Shown piece by piece: positions 33,946 through 41,516 of a stretch of DNA of 64,000 nucleotides. The stretch is from Paenibacillus sp. H1-7 (GTDB lineage: Bacteria; Bacillota; Bacilli; Paenibacillales; NBRC-103111). The first letter of the stretch is position 1; the number at the start of each line of letters is the position of its first letter. Where the stretch lies: NCBI RefSeq assembly GCF_022354825.1, contig NZ_CP031168.1:1241501-1305500 (forward strand), written 5' to 3'. A program made the position numbers and the translations under genes. The notes under the pieces are model-generated. The model saw only the letters and a program-made list of their open reading frames with translations. It searched no databases and was not told the origin of the DNA.

Positions 33946-35099
33946 TCACCTTGCGCGAGGGCGAAATTCCCGCCATTCGGCAGCACGGCGATTATGCAAT
34001 TGTGGCCATTACGAAGCATGGCGTAGAGATGGCGCGCAAGCTGCACGGCTCGTTCAGCAATTCGGATCTGTACTATATGTCCAAATTCGAGCGCGGCGAC
34101 GAGGAAGCCCGCGGCATCCAAATGTTCGAAGGCAGCGTCAGACTGCTATTTCCGGCTTTATTTCCCGCATATAAGGGACTTATCATCATTATTTCGCTGG
34201 GAGCGGTCATTCGGATGATCGCGCCGCTGCTGGAGGATAAAAAGAAAGACCCCGGCGTCGTCGTGATCGACGACCGCGGGGAGCATGTAATCAGCGTGCT
34301 GTCCGGCCATCTGGGCGGCGCGAACGAGCTGACGCGTGAAGTGGCCGCGGCAATGGGCGCGCGGCCCGTTATTACTACGGCGTCGGACGTGCAGGGCACG
34401 ATCGCCGTCGATTTGTTCGGCCGCCGCTTCGGCTGGGAGTGGGAGTCCGACGAGCTGCTGACGCCTGTCAGCGCGTCCGTCGTGAACGAGGAGCAGGTGG
34501 CGGTCGTGCAGGAGTCCGGCGAGCCGGGCTGGTGGCTGTACGATACGCCGCTGCCGGCGAACATCCGTACTTACGGCTCGGTGGCCGATGCGCTGGCTGC
34601 GAAGCCGCAGGCGGCGCTTGTTGTTACACACCGCATCCTCCGTCCGGAGGAGGATGCGATTCTCGCCAACGGCGTGCTGTACCGCCCGAAGGCGATTGCC
34701 CTTGGGATCGGCTGCAACCGCGGCACGGCAGCCGAGGAGATCGAGGCGGTGATCGCGGAGACGCTCGCCGAGCTGCAATTCTCGGTGCGCAGCGTCAAGG
34801 CGGTGTGCACCATCGATTTGAAGAAGGACGAGGAGGGACTCCTCGCCGTCGTGCAGAAGCATGGCTGGGCGTTCGTCGCCTATACGCCCGCTGAGCTGAA
34901 CACGGTGGCCATCGAGGACCCGTCGGACACCGTGTTCAAGTTCACCGGCGCTTACGGGGTCAGCGAGCCGGCGGCCAAGCTCTACTCCGGCGCGCAGCAG
35001 CTCGCGCTCGTGAAGAAAAAATCCGGGAACGTGACGATATCCGTAGCCGTCATCCCTTTCCCGCAGGAAGGAAGCGGTGCTGCCGATGCCGCACGCTGA
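33942..35099 (+). CDS. cbiG: Cobalt-precorrin-5A hydrolase
   Basis: The 385-residue CbiG opens the delta-lactone ring of cobalt-precorrin-5A and releases acetaldehyde. The central block (ISLGAVIRMIAPLL, VVVIDDRGEHVISVLSGHLGGANELT, PVITTASD) is characteristic. The C-terminal part (ALGIGCNRGTAAEEIEAVI, TIDLKKDEEGL, GVSEPAAKL) is the second CbiG domain. It overlaps cbiF by four bases and cbiA by 23. Confidence 0.92.
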   Translation: MITLREGEIPAIRQHGDYAIVAITKHGVEMARKLHGSFSNSDLYYMSKFERGDEEARGIQMFEGSVRLLFPALFPAYKGLIIIISLGAVIRMIAPLLEDKKKDPGVVVIDDRGEHVISVLSGHLGGANELTREVAAAMGARPVITTASDVQGTIAVDLFGRRFGWEWESDELLTPVSASVVNEEQVAVVQESGEPGWWLYDTPLPANIRTYGSVADALAAKPQAALVVTHRILRPEEDAILANGVLYRPKAIALGIGCNRGTAAEEIEAVIAETLAELQFSVRSVKAVCTIDLKKDEEGLLAVVQKHGWAFVAYTPAELNTVAIEDPSDTVFKFTGAYGVSEPAAKLYSGAQQLALVKKKSGNVTISVAVIPFPQEGSGAADAAR

Positions 35100-36504
35100 G
35101 CGCAAAATCGTCATCGCCGGAACCGGCAGCGGCGTAGGCAAAACGACGATGACCATCGGGCTGATGGCCGCCCTGCAGCGGCTTGGCCGCACGGTGCAGG
35201 GGTTCAAGTGCGGCCCCGATTACATTGACCCCACGTACCATACGGCGGTTACGGGCCGTATATCCCGCAATCTCGACAGCTATATGCTGTCTCAAGATAC
35301 GGTCAAAGACATTTACGCGCGTGCGACCCGCAGCGCGGATATAGCCGTTATCGAAGGCGTTATGGGCTTCTATGACGGCAAAAACCCGAAAACCAACGAA
35401 GGCAGCACAGCCGAAATCAGCATGCTGCTGGAGGCGCCTGTGCTTCTCGTGGTGAACTGCCAGAGCATGGCGCGCAGCGCCGCTGCGATCGTCAAGGGGT
35501 TCCAGCTGCTGGAGCCCCGAGTCAACATCGTAGGCGTCATCGCCAACAAGGTCGGCAGCGAGGGCCATTACAAGCTCGTCCGCGAGGCGATCGAGCAGGA
35601 ATGCGCTATCCCCGTTGTCGGCTATATGAAACGGGAGGATCATATCGAGATGCCGGAGCGTCATCTCGGTCTTGTACCGTCCATCGAGCGGGGCGAGCTG
35701 CAGCCGTTCTTCGACAAGCTGGCCGAGCTGGTGGCGGCTACGGTCGATGTGGAGCGGATCTGGGAGCTGGCCCAGTCTCCGGCCGTGCCAGTCACGGAAG
35801 AGACTGCAGCGCGCTCGATCTTCCGCAAGCAGGCTCTGGAAGGCGACGCCTGCGTACGTATCGCCGTGGCGAAGGATGCGGCGTTCAACTTCTACTATCA
35901 GGAGAACTTCGAGCTGTTGGAGGCGTACGGAGCGGAATGTGTCTTCTTCTCGCCATTGGCCGGAGAGAAGCTGCCTGAGGGAGTGCACGGCCTTTATTTG
36001 GGCGGCGGCTTCCCTGAGGAGTTCGCCAAGCTTCTTGCGGCGGACGAAGCTGTGAAACAATCGATACGCCGCGCTGTAGAGCACGGCATGCCGACGCTGG
36101 CGGAATGCGGAGGCTTCATGTATTTGACCGAAGCGATCGAGGACACGGCCGGCGGCCGGTATCCGATGCTCGGCTTGATTCCGGGCGGCGTCAAAATGCA
36201 GAAAAAGCTGGCCGCCTTAGGTTATCGCGACATTACCGGCGCGGAAGGGAACTTCCTGCTCGGACCCGGCGACAAAGCCAAGGGGCACGAGTTTCATTAT
36301 TCGACGTTCCAGCCTGCGGAGAACGCGCTTATTCGCAGCGCATACGAAACCAAAGGCATGCGGGGAATGAAACAGGAAGGTTACTTAAATGAAGATGGAA
36401 CGCTTGTGGCTGGATATACCCATATTCATTTCGCCTCCGAGCCGGAGATCGCACAAAGATGGGTGGAGCTGTGCGTGGACTATAAACGGAGAGGAGACAT
36501 GTGA
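35077..36504 (+). CDS. cbiA: Cobyrinate a,c-diamide synthase
   Basis: The 475-residue glutamine-dependent ATPase amidates the a and c carboxylates of cobyrinate. The N-terminal P-loop reads IAGTGSGVGKTTMTIGL, followed by KCGPDYIDPTYH. The C-terminal class I amidotransferase domain has the nucleophile in TLAECGGFMYL and the His near KGHEFHYS. GTG at 35077 lies close to an AGGAAGGA site; ATG 35086 is also possible. It is the last pathway-defined gene of the operon; cbiP and cbiB are not in this window. Confidence 0.94.
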   Translation: MLPMPHAERKIVIAGTGSGVGKTTMTIGLMAALQRLGRTVQGFKCGPDYIDPTYHTAVTGRISRNLDSYMLSQDTVKDIYARATRSADIAVIEGVMGFYDGKNPKTNEGSTAEISMLLEAPVLLVVNCQSMARSAAAIVKGFQLLEPRVNIVGVIANKVGSEGHYKLVREAIEQECAIPVVGYMKREDHIEMPERHLGLVPSIERGELQPFFDKLAELVAATVDVERIWELAQSPAVPVTEETAARSIFRKQALEGDACVRIAVAKDAAFNFYYQENFELLEAYGAECVFFSPLAGEKLPEGVHGLYLGGGFPEEFAKLLAADEAVKQSIRRAVEHGMPTLAECGGFMYLTEAIEDTAGGRYPMLGLIPGGVKMQKKLAALGYRDITGAEGNFLLGPGDKAKGHEFHYSTFQPAENALIRSAYETKGMRGMKQEGYLNEDGTLVAGYTHIHFASEPEIAQRWVELCVDYKRRGDM

Positions 36505-36506
36505 GG

Positions 36507-37067
36507 ATGTCTATCATCAAACTGTTGGAGCAGCGGAGAGCTGTACGCAATGTAAAGCCTGTAGAGGTCGAAGACGAAAAAATCCACGCCTTATTGTCGG
36601 CGGCTACTTTGGCGCCGAACGATAGGCTGCGTGAGCCATGGCAGTTTTATGTCATTCGAGGGGAAGCGAAGCAGCGCTACGAAGCGCTTGCTCTGGCTTA
36701 CCTGGAGGAAAGGTTCCCGACCAAGCCGAATCTGGTTCAGGAATCACTGAAGGTGCTGACAGCGACGCCGCTCGTCATCGTCGTCACGGCGGATATCATA
36801 CCGGGAGATGAAGCCTCATCCAAAGATAATGAGTACGCAGCAGCCTGCGCTATTCATTCGATGTGGCTGACCGCAGCCGAGCTTGGGCTTGGCCTGGTGT
36901 GGCGCACACGGGGGATCGGTCTCGTTCACGATGAGCGGATGCACCGATTCATCGGGGCGCCGGAGAACAAAAAAGTGATCGGAACGGTGTTCGTCGGCTA
37001 TCCGGTTGACGAATCGGTACCGGCGACGGCAAGAACGCCGCATACCGACAAAACAACCTGGCTTTAA
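36507..37067 (+). CDS. Nitroreductase-family flavoprotein, B12-operon associated
   Basis: A 186-residue YdjA-like nitroreductase: IKLLEQRRAVRNVKP at the N-terminus, PNDRLREPWQFYVI in the middle and the C-terminal TVFVGYP. Conserved FMN-binding residues are present. It follows cbiA by two bases, so it is part of the B12 operon. A role in reducing cobalt or making the lower ligand (BluB-like) is possible, but it lacks enough BluB features for that name. ATG 36507 is chosen because GAGAGGAG lies nine bases upstream. Confidence 0.75.
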   Translation: MSIIKLLEQRRAVRNVKPVEVEDEKIHALLSAATLAPNDRLREPWQFYVIRGEAKQRYEALALAYLEERFPTKPNLVQESLKVLTATPLVIVVTADIIPGDEASSKDNEYAAACAIHSMWLTAAELGLGLVWRTRGIGLVHDERMHRFIGAPENKKVIGTVFVGYPVDESVPATARTPHTDKTTWL

Positions 37068-37108
37068 AAGCGGCATAGCCGTTTCGATAGAAGGGGTTAC
37101 TCAATTAC

Positions 37109-37154
37109 AGACGTTTCATCAGCGGCATCCGGCTGCTTGGTGGAACGTCTTTTT
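37109..37154 (+). terminator. Terminator of the B12 operon
   Basis: AGACGTT...AGC pairs with GCT...AACGTCT, followed by T5, 42 bp after the last stop codon. Confidence 0.7.
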
Positions 37155-37403
37155 GCCTTTTATTACCCGATTTTTGGAATTGATATGGAACTGGAATAGG
37201 ATTTCGCACCACGGAAACCAAATGCTGCTATTTATATCACATAATCATGTTATATATTTCGAAAAAGTGTGTTTGTTTGGTGAATTTTGCAGAGAGGCAC
37301 AATGAATTTTTATCAAATAAGAGAATAAACATGCCGCCAAAACCCTGTATATAAGCCGAATATAGATAATCTAACATCGATGATATAAATACTAACTATT
37401 TTA

Positions 37404-37444
37404 TGTTAGGTTTATTGACAAATGAGCGGGTTATCCATTAAAAT
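37404..37444 (+). promoter_or_regulatory. TnrA/GlnR box over a SigA promoter
   Basis: TGTTAGGTTTATTGACA (37404-37420) is an exact TGTNA-N7-TNACA match. Its end is also the TTGACA -35 box (37415-37420), with TAAAAT (37439-37444) 18 bp downstream. The overlap with -35 suggests repression, while activators usually bind further upstream. The rest of the 424-bp gap before it (37155-37403) is AT-rich and shows nothing else. Confidence 0.7.
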
Positions 37445-37491
37445 ACGTTCATAACCTAAAAACAGACAGAAAAGAAGGGAGGTCTTTTGAT

Positions 37492-38169
37492 ATGCGGCTG
37501 CTGCTTCTGAAGCATTTTGACTTTGATGATCCGTTTTGTATTGCTTCATGGGCGGCGGAGAAGGGATATGACATCACCGTGATGTCTCCTCCTGACGGGT
37601 TTCGGGCGCCTTCTCTTGATACCTTCGAGCTGCTCGTCATTTTGGGCGGACCGATGAGCGCTTATCACGATGCGGAGCACCCATGGCTGACGGAAGAGAA
37701 GTCCTTCATCCGGCAGGCCGTTGAGGAAGGGAAGAAGGTTCTCGGCATTTGTCTCGGAGCCCAGATGCTGTCGGAAGCATTGGGAGGAAGAGTGTACCGC
37801 AGCGAACATAAGGAAATCGGCTGGCATCCGGTGAAGCGGCTTAGAATCGAGCACCCTTTGTTCTCAGGGGTTCCGGAGCAATTTTACTCCTTTCACTGGC
37901 ACGGCGATTGCTTCGATATACCGGAAGGTGCGGTATCCCTTGCTTACTCGGACGCATGTCGGGTCCAGGCATTTGCTTACGGGGAGCAGGTGCTGGGGCT
38001 GCAGTTCCATCTGGAGACGACCGCGTCGTGCATGACCACCATGTTAGATCGGTGGCACGATGAACTGGCGGATACTCCTTTTATCCAAAAGGCAGAGCAA
38101 ATGGTAGGCCAAGCGTATCGAACAGAGCACTCATTCACGATCTTGAAGCAAATACTTAGCAACTATTAA
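37492..38169 (+). CDS. Class I glutamine amidotransferase domain protein
   Basis: A 225-residue free-standing GATase1 protein related to the GMP-synthase glutaminase. The nucleophile is in KKVLGICLGAQMLSEALGG, the oxyanion strand is LVILGGPMSAY, and the catalytic His-x-Glu is in GLQFHLE. HWHGDCFDIPEGA is typical of GuaA-like relatives. It may release ammonia from glutamine or gamma-glutamyl compounds. It is 28 bp before the ammonium transporter gene and behind a TnrA/GlnR box, so both probably serve nitrogen supply. AGGGAGGT precedes ATG 37492. Confidence 0.85.
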   Translation: MRLLLLKHFDFDDPFCIASWAAEKGYDITVMSPPDGFRAPSLDTFELLVILGGPMSAYHDAEHPWLTEEKSFIRQAVEEGKKVLGICLGAQMLSEALGGRVYRSEHKEIGWHPVKRLRIEHPLFSGVPEQFYSFHWHGDCFDIPEGAVSLAYSDACRVQAFAYGEQVLGLQFHLETTASCMTTMLDRWHDELADTPFIQKAEQMVGQAYRTEHSFTILKQILSNY

Positions 38170-38197
38170 ATCCAAATAGACAAGCGGGGTTGGCGAA

Positions 38198-39487
38198 ATG
38201 GAAATAGGCGTAAACGGAATATGGACAATGCTGGCGGCAATTTTGGTACTTTTCATGCAATGCGGATTTATTATGCTGGAGGCAGGTTCCACCCGGATGA
38301 AAAATGCCGGACACGTGGCCGGTAAAACGATTTTTACCGTAGGGATCGTTTCTCTTGTTTTTTGGGCGGTAGGATATGCGCTCATTTTCGGTTCTCAAGG
38401 CGGATCCCTGATAGGCTGGGGAGATTACTTCGGCTTCAATATGATGGAAGTTAAAGAAGGAAGCAGCGTGGCTCCGACAGTAATGTTTATTTTCCAGCTC
38501 TCTTTTGCAGCCATCTCGATGTCTGTAGCATGGGGCGGCTTTGCAGAAAGAGCCAAGCTGTCGGCGTACTTGATCTTCGCGGTATTTTTCTCCGCTATCG
38601 TGTATCCGGTTATCGCTCACTGGATTTGGGGCGGCGGCTGGCTGGCCGAGCACGGCAAGCAGGACTTTGCAGGCTCTACGGTCGTTCACCTTACAGGGGC
38701 AATGGCTGCTCTTGCAGCAACGCTGTTGTTGAAGCCGCGGATCGGCAAGTACAACAAGAACGGTACGCCTAACGATATTCCGGGTCATAACCAAGTGTTC
38801 ACGACTTTGGGAGTTATGATTTTGTGGATCGGATGGTTCGGCTTCAATGCAGGCAGCACGATTACGGCAGGTGACGGAAGTTTCTTCGGCTTCATCGCAG
38901 TTAATACGCAATTGGGTGCTGCCGCTGCAGCGGTTGCCGCTCTGATCGTTTCCTGGATGGTTACAGGGAAAGGCGATGTAGTAACGATGCTGAACGGCGC
39001 ATTGGCAGGCTTGGTTGCCATCACCGCATCGTGCGCATTCGTAGAGCCTTGGGCGGCTATTGTAATCGGTCTTGTTGCCGGAGTCATCGTATTCGCGAGC
39101 ATGAGATTTTTCGAAAAGCTGCGCATCGACGATCCGATTTACGCTCTTTCCGCTCATGGTGTAGCGGGCGTATGGGGCACATTGTCCAACGGATTTTTCG
39201 CAACGCCGGAGCTGGTTGAAAAAGTAGGCGTAGGTAAGCCGGGCTTGCTGTACGGCGGCGGCTTCGAGCAATTGGGTGTGCAAGCGCTGGGGATCGTTGT
39301 TTGCGGAGCATTCGCCTTCATCGTTTCTTACATCATTCTCTATGTAATGAAAGCGACCATCGGTATTCGCGTAACGGAAGAAGAGGAAATGATCGGTTTG
39401 GACGTTAGCGAGCACGGTTCCTACGGGTATCCTGAGCAGCTGAAAAGTCCTGCCGCTCCTCAACCGGGCGTGCTGGTCAAAAATTAA
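38198..39487 (+). CDS. amtB: Ammonium transporter
   Basis: A 429-residue Amt family channel with about eleven membrane helices. The first helix segment MQCGFIMLEAGSTRMKNAGH is the family signature. The twin pore histidines lie in VVHLTGAMAALAATLLL and YALSAHGVAGVWGTLSNG. A Phe-gate region (FQLSFAAISMSVAWGGFAERAK) is also present. It conducts ammonium under nitrogen limitation. No glnK gene follows, unlike many amt operons; the upstream partner is the amidotransferase. A terminator follows 10 bp after the stop. Confidence 0.95.
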   Translation: MEIGVNGIWTMLAAILVLFMQCGFIMLEAGSTRMKNAGHVAGKTIFTVGIVSLVFWAVGYALIFGSQGGSLIGWGDYFGFNMMEVKEGSSVAPTVMFIFQLSFAAISMSVAWGGFAERAKLSAYLIFAVFFSAIVYPVIAHWIWGGGWLAEHGKQDFAGSTVVHLTGAMAALAATLLLKPRIGKYNKNGTPNDIPGHNQVFTTLGVMILWIGWFGFNAGSTITAGDGSFFGFIAVNTQLGAAAAAVAALIVSWMVTGKGDVVTMLNGALAGLVAITASCAFVEPWAAIVIGLVAGVIVFASMRFFEKLRIDDPIYALSAHGVAGVWGTLSNGFFATPELVEKVGVGKPGLLYGGGFEQLGVQALGIVVCGAFAFIVSYIILYVMKATIGIRVTEEEEMIGLDVSEHGSYGYPEQLKSPAAPQPGVLVKN

Positions 39488-39497
39488 ATCGGGCAAA

Positions 39498-39539
39498 ACG
39501 GCGGCTTCCTGTCGATAGACAGTGAAGCCGTCTTTTTTT
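39498..39539 (+). terminator. Terminator after amtB
   Basis: ACGGC-GGCTTC-TGTC pairs with GACA-GAAGC-CGT around GATA, with T7 after it. Confidence 0.85.
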
Positions 39540-39660
39540 GCTGTATTTATATAGTTGAAGCTTCCTGCAAAAGTATCTCTTCGACACTAAAGCTCCACTT
39601 TGTGGTGATTGTTTTTCACCTATATTAATCTTCTGCCGATGCACGTGAGGCTGTCTGCGA

Positions 39661-40107
39661 TCATGTCCGCCTCGATGTATCGGGTACAATAAAAAGAGCC
39701 CTCGCTGCCGGATTGCCGGAGTCGGGGCTCTTAATGTTTGGATATGGCTTGAGATGCCTCTGCCTGATAAGGCGTTGCACCAGTTCACGGTCCTCCTTCT
39801 TATAGAAGCTGCGGACGCTCAAATGACCGTACCGGTAATGAACGGGGACATAGACATAATCCTCACCGATGAGACGGACAAATACATATTGGTGATGGCC
39901 GGACTTCATAAACCAGTGCGGTTTGGTCACAATACATTGAAGATGGCTACCGTATTTTGCAAAATCGCCCTCGTGTCCGGATTCTTTAATGTGCTTTTGC
40001 AGGTCATCCGCCTCGTAAATCTTTAATGAATTGGACGGAATGCGGAGTGTTCTTGCGATTCCCTTTTGAATAGTACCGACGAATTTACCTTTACCTGCTG
40101 TTCTCAT
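39661..40107 (-). CDS. 148-residue protein whose terminator precedes its stop
   Basis: The family is unknown to me. The product starts MRTAGKGKFVGTIQKGIART, then LKIYEADDLQKHIKESGHEGDFAKYG and a beta-rich segment (HHQYVFVRLIGEDYVYVPVHYRYGHLSV). The spacing of His and Asp loosely recalls phage-barnase-type nucleases, a weak resemblance. GGGAGG lies nine bases before ATG 40107, a strong start; upstream extension is rejected. The last 25 codons cross a perfect intrinsic terminator at 39689-39732, so most transcripts should lack the stop codon at 39661. Confidence 0.6.
   Translation of the reverse strand: MRTAGKGKFVGTIQKGIARTLRIPSNSLKIYEADDLQKHIKESGHEGDFAKYGSHLQCIVTKPHWFMKSGHHQYVFVRLIGEDYVYVPVHYRYGHLSVRSFYKKEDRELVQRLIRQRHLKPYPNIKSPDSGNPAARALFIVPDTSRRT
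39689..39732 (-). terminator. Intrinsic terminator inside the coding region
   Basis: On the minus strand AAGAGCCC (39732-39725) pairs perfectly with GGGCTCTT (39701-39694) around an internal CCGG-rich stem, and TTTTTATT follows. The stop codon of the gene it lies in is 26 bases further on. Confidence 0.8.
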
Positions 40108-40680
40108 TCTTTTCAGCCTCCCGATGATTGTTGTAAAGGTCAGTAGAAGCAGAAACGCCTGTTTTTTAACACAAACCGCGTAGAGCTTCCGCTGGAACCA
40201 TTCCCTGTGATAAGGAACGCCGGTCCAGTCGCTTGTTATGGATTTGAAGCCGGTACATGGGCACAAAAAAAGCCGATGAACGCAAAGCGTTCGATCGGCT
40301 CAGACTGTTGATAAACCTGATTTTCCGGAAATTGCTATATTGGGGTAGGCGGGAAACTCTGGAAAAGCGTAAAGCGACGCCTCTGTATTGCAAAAACGCG
40401 ATAGATTAAAGATTGTCTTAAAACGACAGCGGCTGGAGTGAGGTACCTCACCGCTATATCCAGGAGGAGCGATAATGTCCCTTTGTTTTTTGAAATCTAC
40501 GCTGGAATGGAGGGGGACAGCTTCTGCAGATAGTTTTTTTGCCGGCAGTGCTCCCCAACGGACAAGTGAGTAAAGCAGCCGGCCCAATCACAATGTTCTG
40601 GAAAAAAGTCTATCGTCGGGATACCGCTGTACTTTAATGAACGAATCCAATTCGTTAGTATGACCGTCCGCTGGAAAGCG
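40108..40680. repeat. Non-coding stretch with terminator and dispersed repeat
   Basis: I see no supportable gene. A minus-strand terminator lies at 40264-40300 (AGCCGAT-GAACGC against GCGTTC-ATCGGCT, then T7 on that strand) with no recognisable gene before it. At 40415-40500, AACGACAGCGGCTGGAGTGAGGTACC and CCAGGAGGAGCG...CCTTTGTT...GAAATC...CGCT repeat modules seen at 2041-2165. Confidence 0.5.
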
Positions 40681-40691
40681 TTGCCCATGTT

Positions 40692-40880
40692 GGTACGGAC
40701 CGTAGATCCGTTATTTGACCCAAAATGGCTCGTTTTGCATGGCGATCGGACTACAGATCCCTTATTTCACGAAAGTACTCCTTTTTTTCGGGAAAAATTA
40801 GCCAATAACGGACTCACGGTCCGATCGCTCTCCGAAATCAGCGTTATTTCAGGAAATAACGGATCTCCTGTCCGATCTTC
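40692..40880. repeat. Four copies of a 24-bp motif, two direct and two inverted
   Basis: The motif is GATCGGAC-N4-GATCCGTTATTT. Direct copies lie near 40694-40717 and 40744-40767, inverted ones at 40804-40826 and 40854-40877. They can fold as two nested stems. The ORF that can be read across them is a by-product. Confidence 0.75.
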
Positions 40881-41144
40881 GCAAGCCGGGACGGAAGGGT
40901 ATACGCCACTGGGACTATACAATCAAAAGTCCATTTCCTTTGGTCCTCAACAAGCTCAGCAGACGAACGCAAGGCGTTCGAACGAGTATTCCAATTTCGC
41001 GGGCCGTGTAGTGTTGAGACACGAGCATTCAGCGCTAATCTGCCTTTCCCTTTTTTAAGTGTCTTGAGGGTTATGTCTTGCCTCTTTCCAGAACAGACCC
41101 TATATATATTCGTTCTTTAAAAATTGCCTGTAACTAATAAAAGC

Positions 41145-41244
41145 ATGAGGGTCATTCCAATGACCTTCATTTTATATGGGGGGCTGAGAGGCAATGGGCA
41201 ACCTTCCTACTGGAAAGTGAAAGGGCTGGGAAGGTTACCCTCTC
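41145..41244 (+). other. Two consecutive hairpins upstream of the rhamnose operon
   Basis: ATGAGGGTCATT (41145-41156) pairs with AATGACCTTCAT (41159-41170) at 11 of 12 positions, followed by TTTTAT. Then GAGAGG (41186) pairs with CCTCTC (41239), and AACCTTCC (41200) with GGAAGGTT (41229). The second element looks like structured RNA, but fits no riboswitch class I know. The stretch 40881-41144 shows nothing further. Confidence 0.45.
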
Positions 41245-41370
41245 GTTTCATGGAGTTTTATTAACTTGTGTGAACCGCTGTATGCGGGCCTCCGTATGTC
41301 GAATGCTCCGCAGGCAGGCGGCATTTCATCGGAAAATTGTATATTCAGGAATCATCTTGGGAGGCTTATT

Positions 41371-41469
41371 TTGTCTAGGAAACACGCGTATTGTAGTTTT
41401 TACTTATTTTTGTTTTCGTTTTTGTTTATTTTTGAATTTGTAGTATTCAAAGAAAAACAAATATGTTAA
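41371..41469 (+). CDS. Possible 32-residue Phe-rich membrane peptide
   Basis: GGGAGG lies six bases before a TTG codon at 41371. The ORF encodes MSRKHAYCSF, then a very hydrophobic Phe/Leu run and a charged end (KEKQIC). A single membrane helix is predicted. It ends 47 bp before rhaEW and overlaps the probable rhaEW promoter/operator, which argues against a real gene. Reported with low confidence. Confidence 0.25.
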   Translation: MSRKHAYCSFYLFLFSFLFIFEFVVFKEKQIC

Positions 41470-41493
41470 GATGAAAACAAAGCAAAATAAACA
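41410..41493 (+). promoter_or_regulatory. Candidate operator pair before rhaEW
   Basis: TTGTTTTC (41410-41417) with TGTTTATTTT (41423-41432) is mirrored by GAAAACAA (41473-41480) with AAAATAAACA (41484-41493). Both words recur as exact inverted copies about 60 bp apart, as expected for a looped DeoR-type repressor; RhaR at 46825 is the obvious candidate. Confidence 0.45.
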
Positions 41494-41516
41494 TTTACCC
41501 CGGAGGTATTCTAACT

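Noticed and set aside
36507..37067. BluB (5,6-dimethylbenzimidazole synthase)
   Set aside because: The context fits, but the protein is shorter and follows the YdjA-like nitroreductase pattern, so only the family name is given.
40660..41058. 132-codon frame upstream of the rhamnose region
   Set aside because: It is built from the 24-bp repeats; no ribosome site or domain.
41181..41250. TPP riboswitch
   Set aside because: Only GGGGGGCTGAGAGG resembles it; the ACCTGAT and following conserved segments are absent and no thiamine gene follows.
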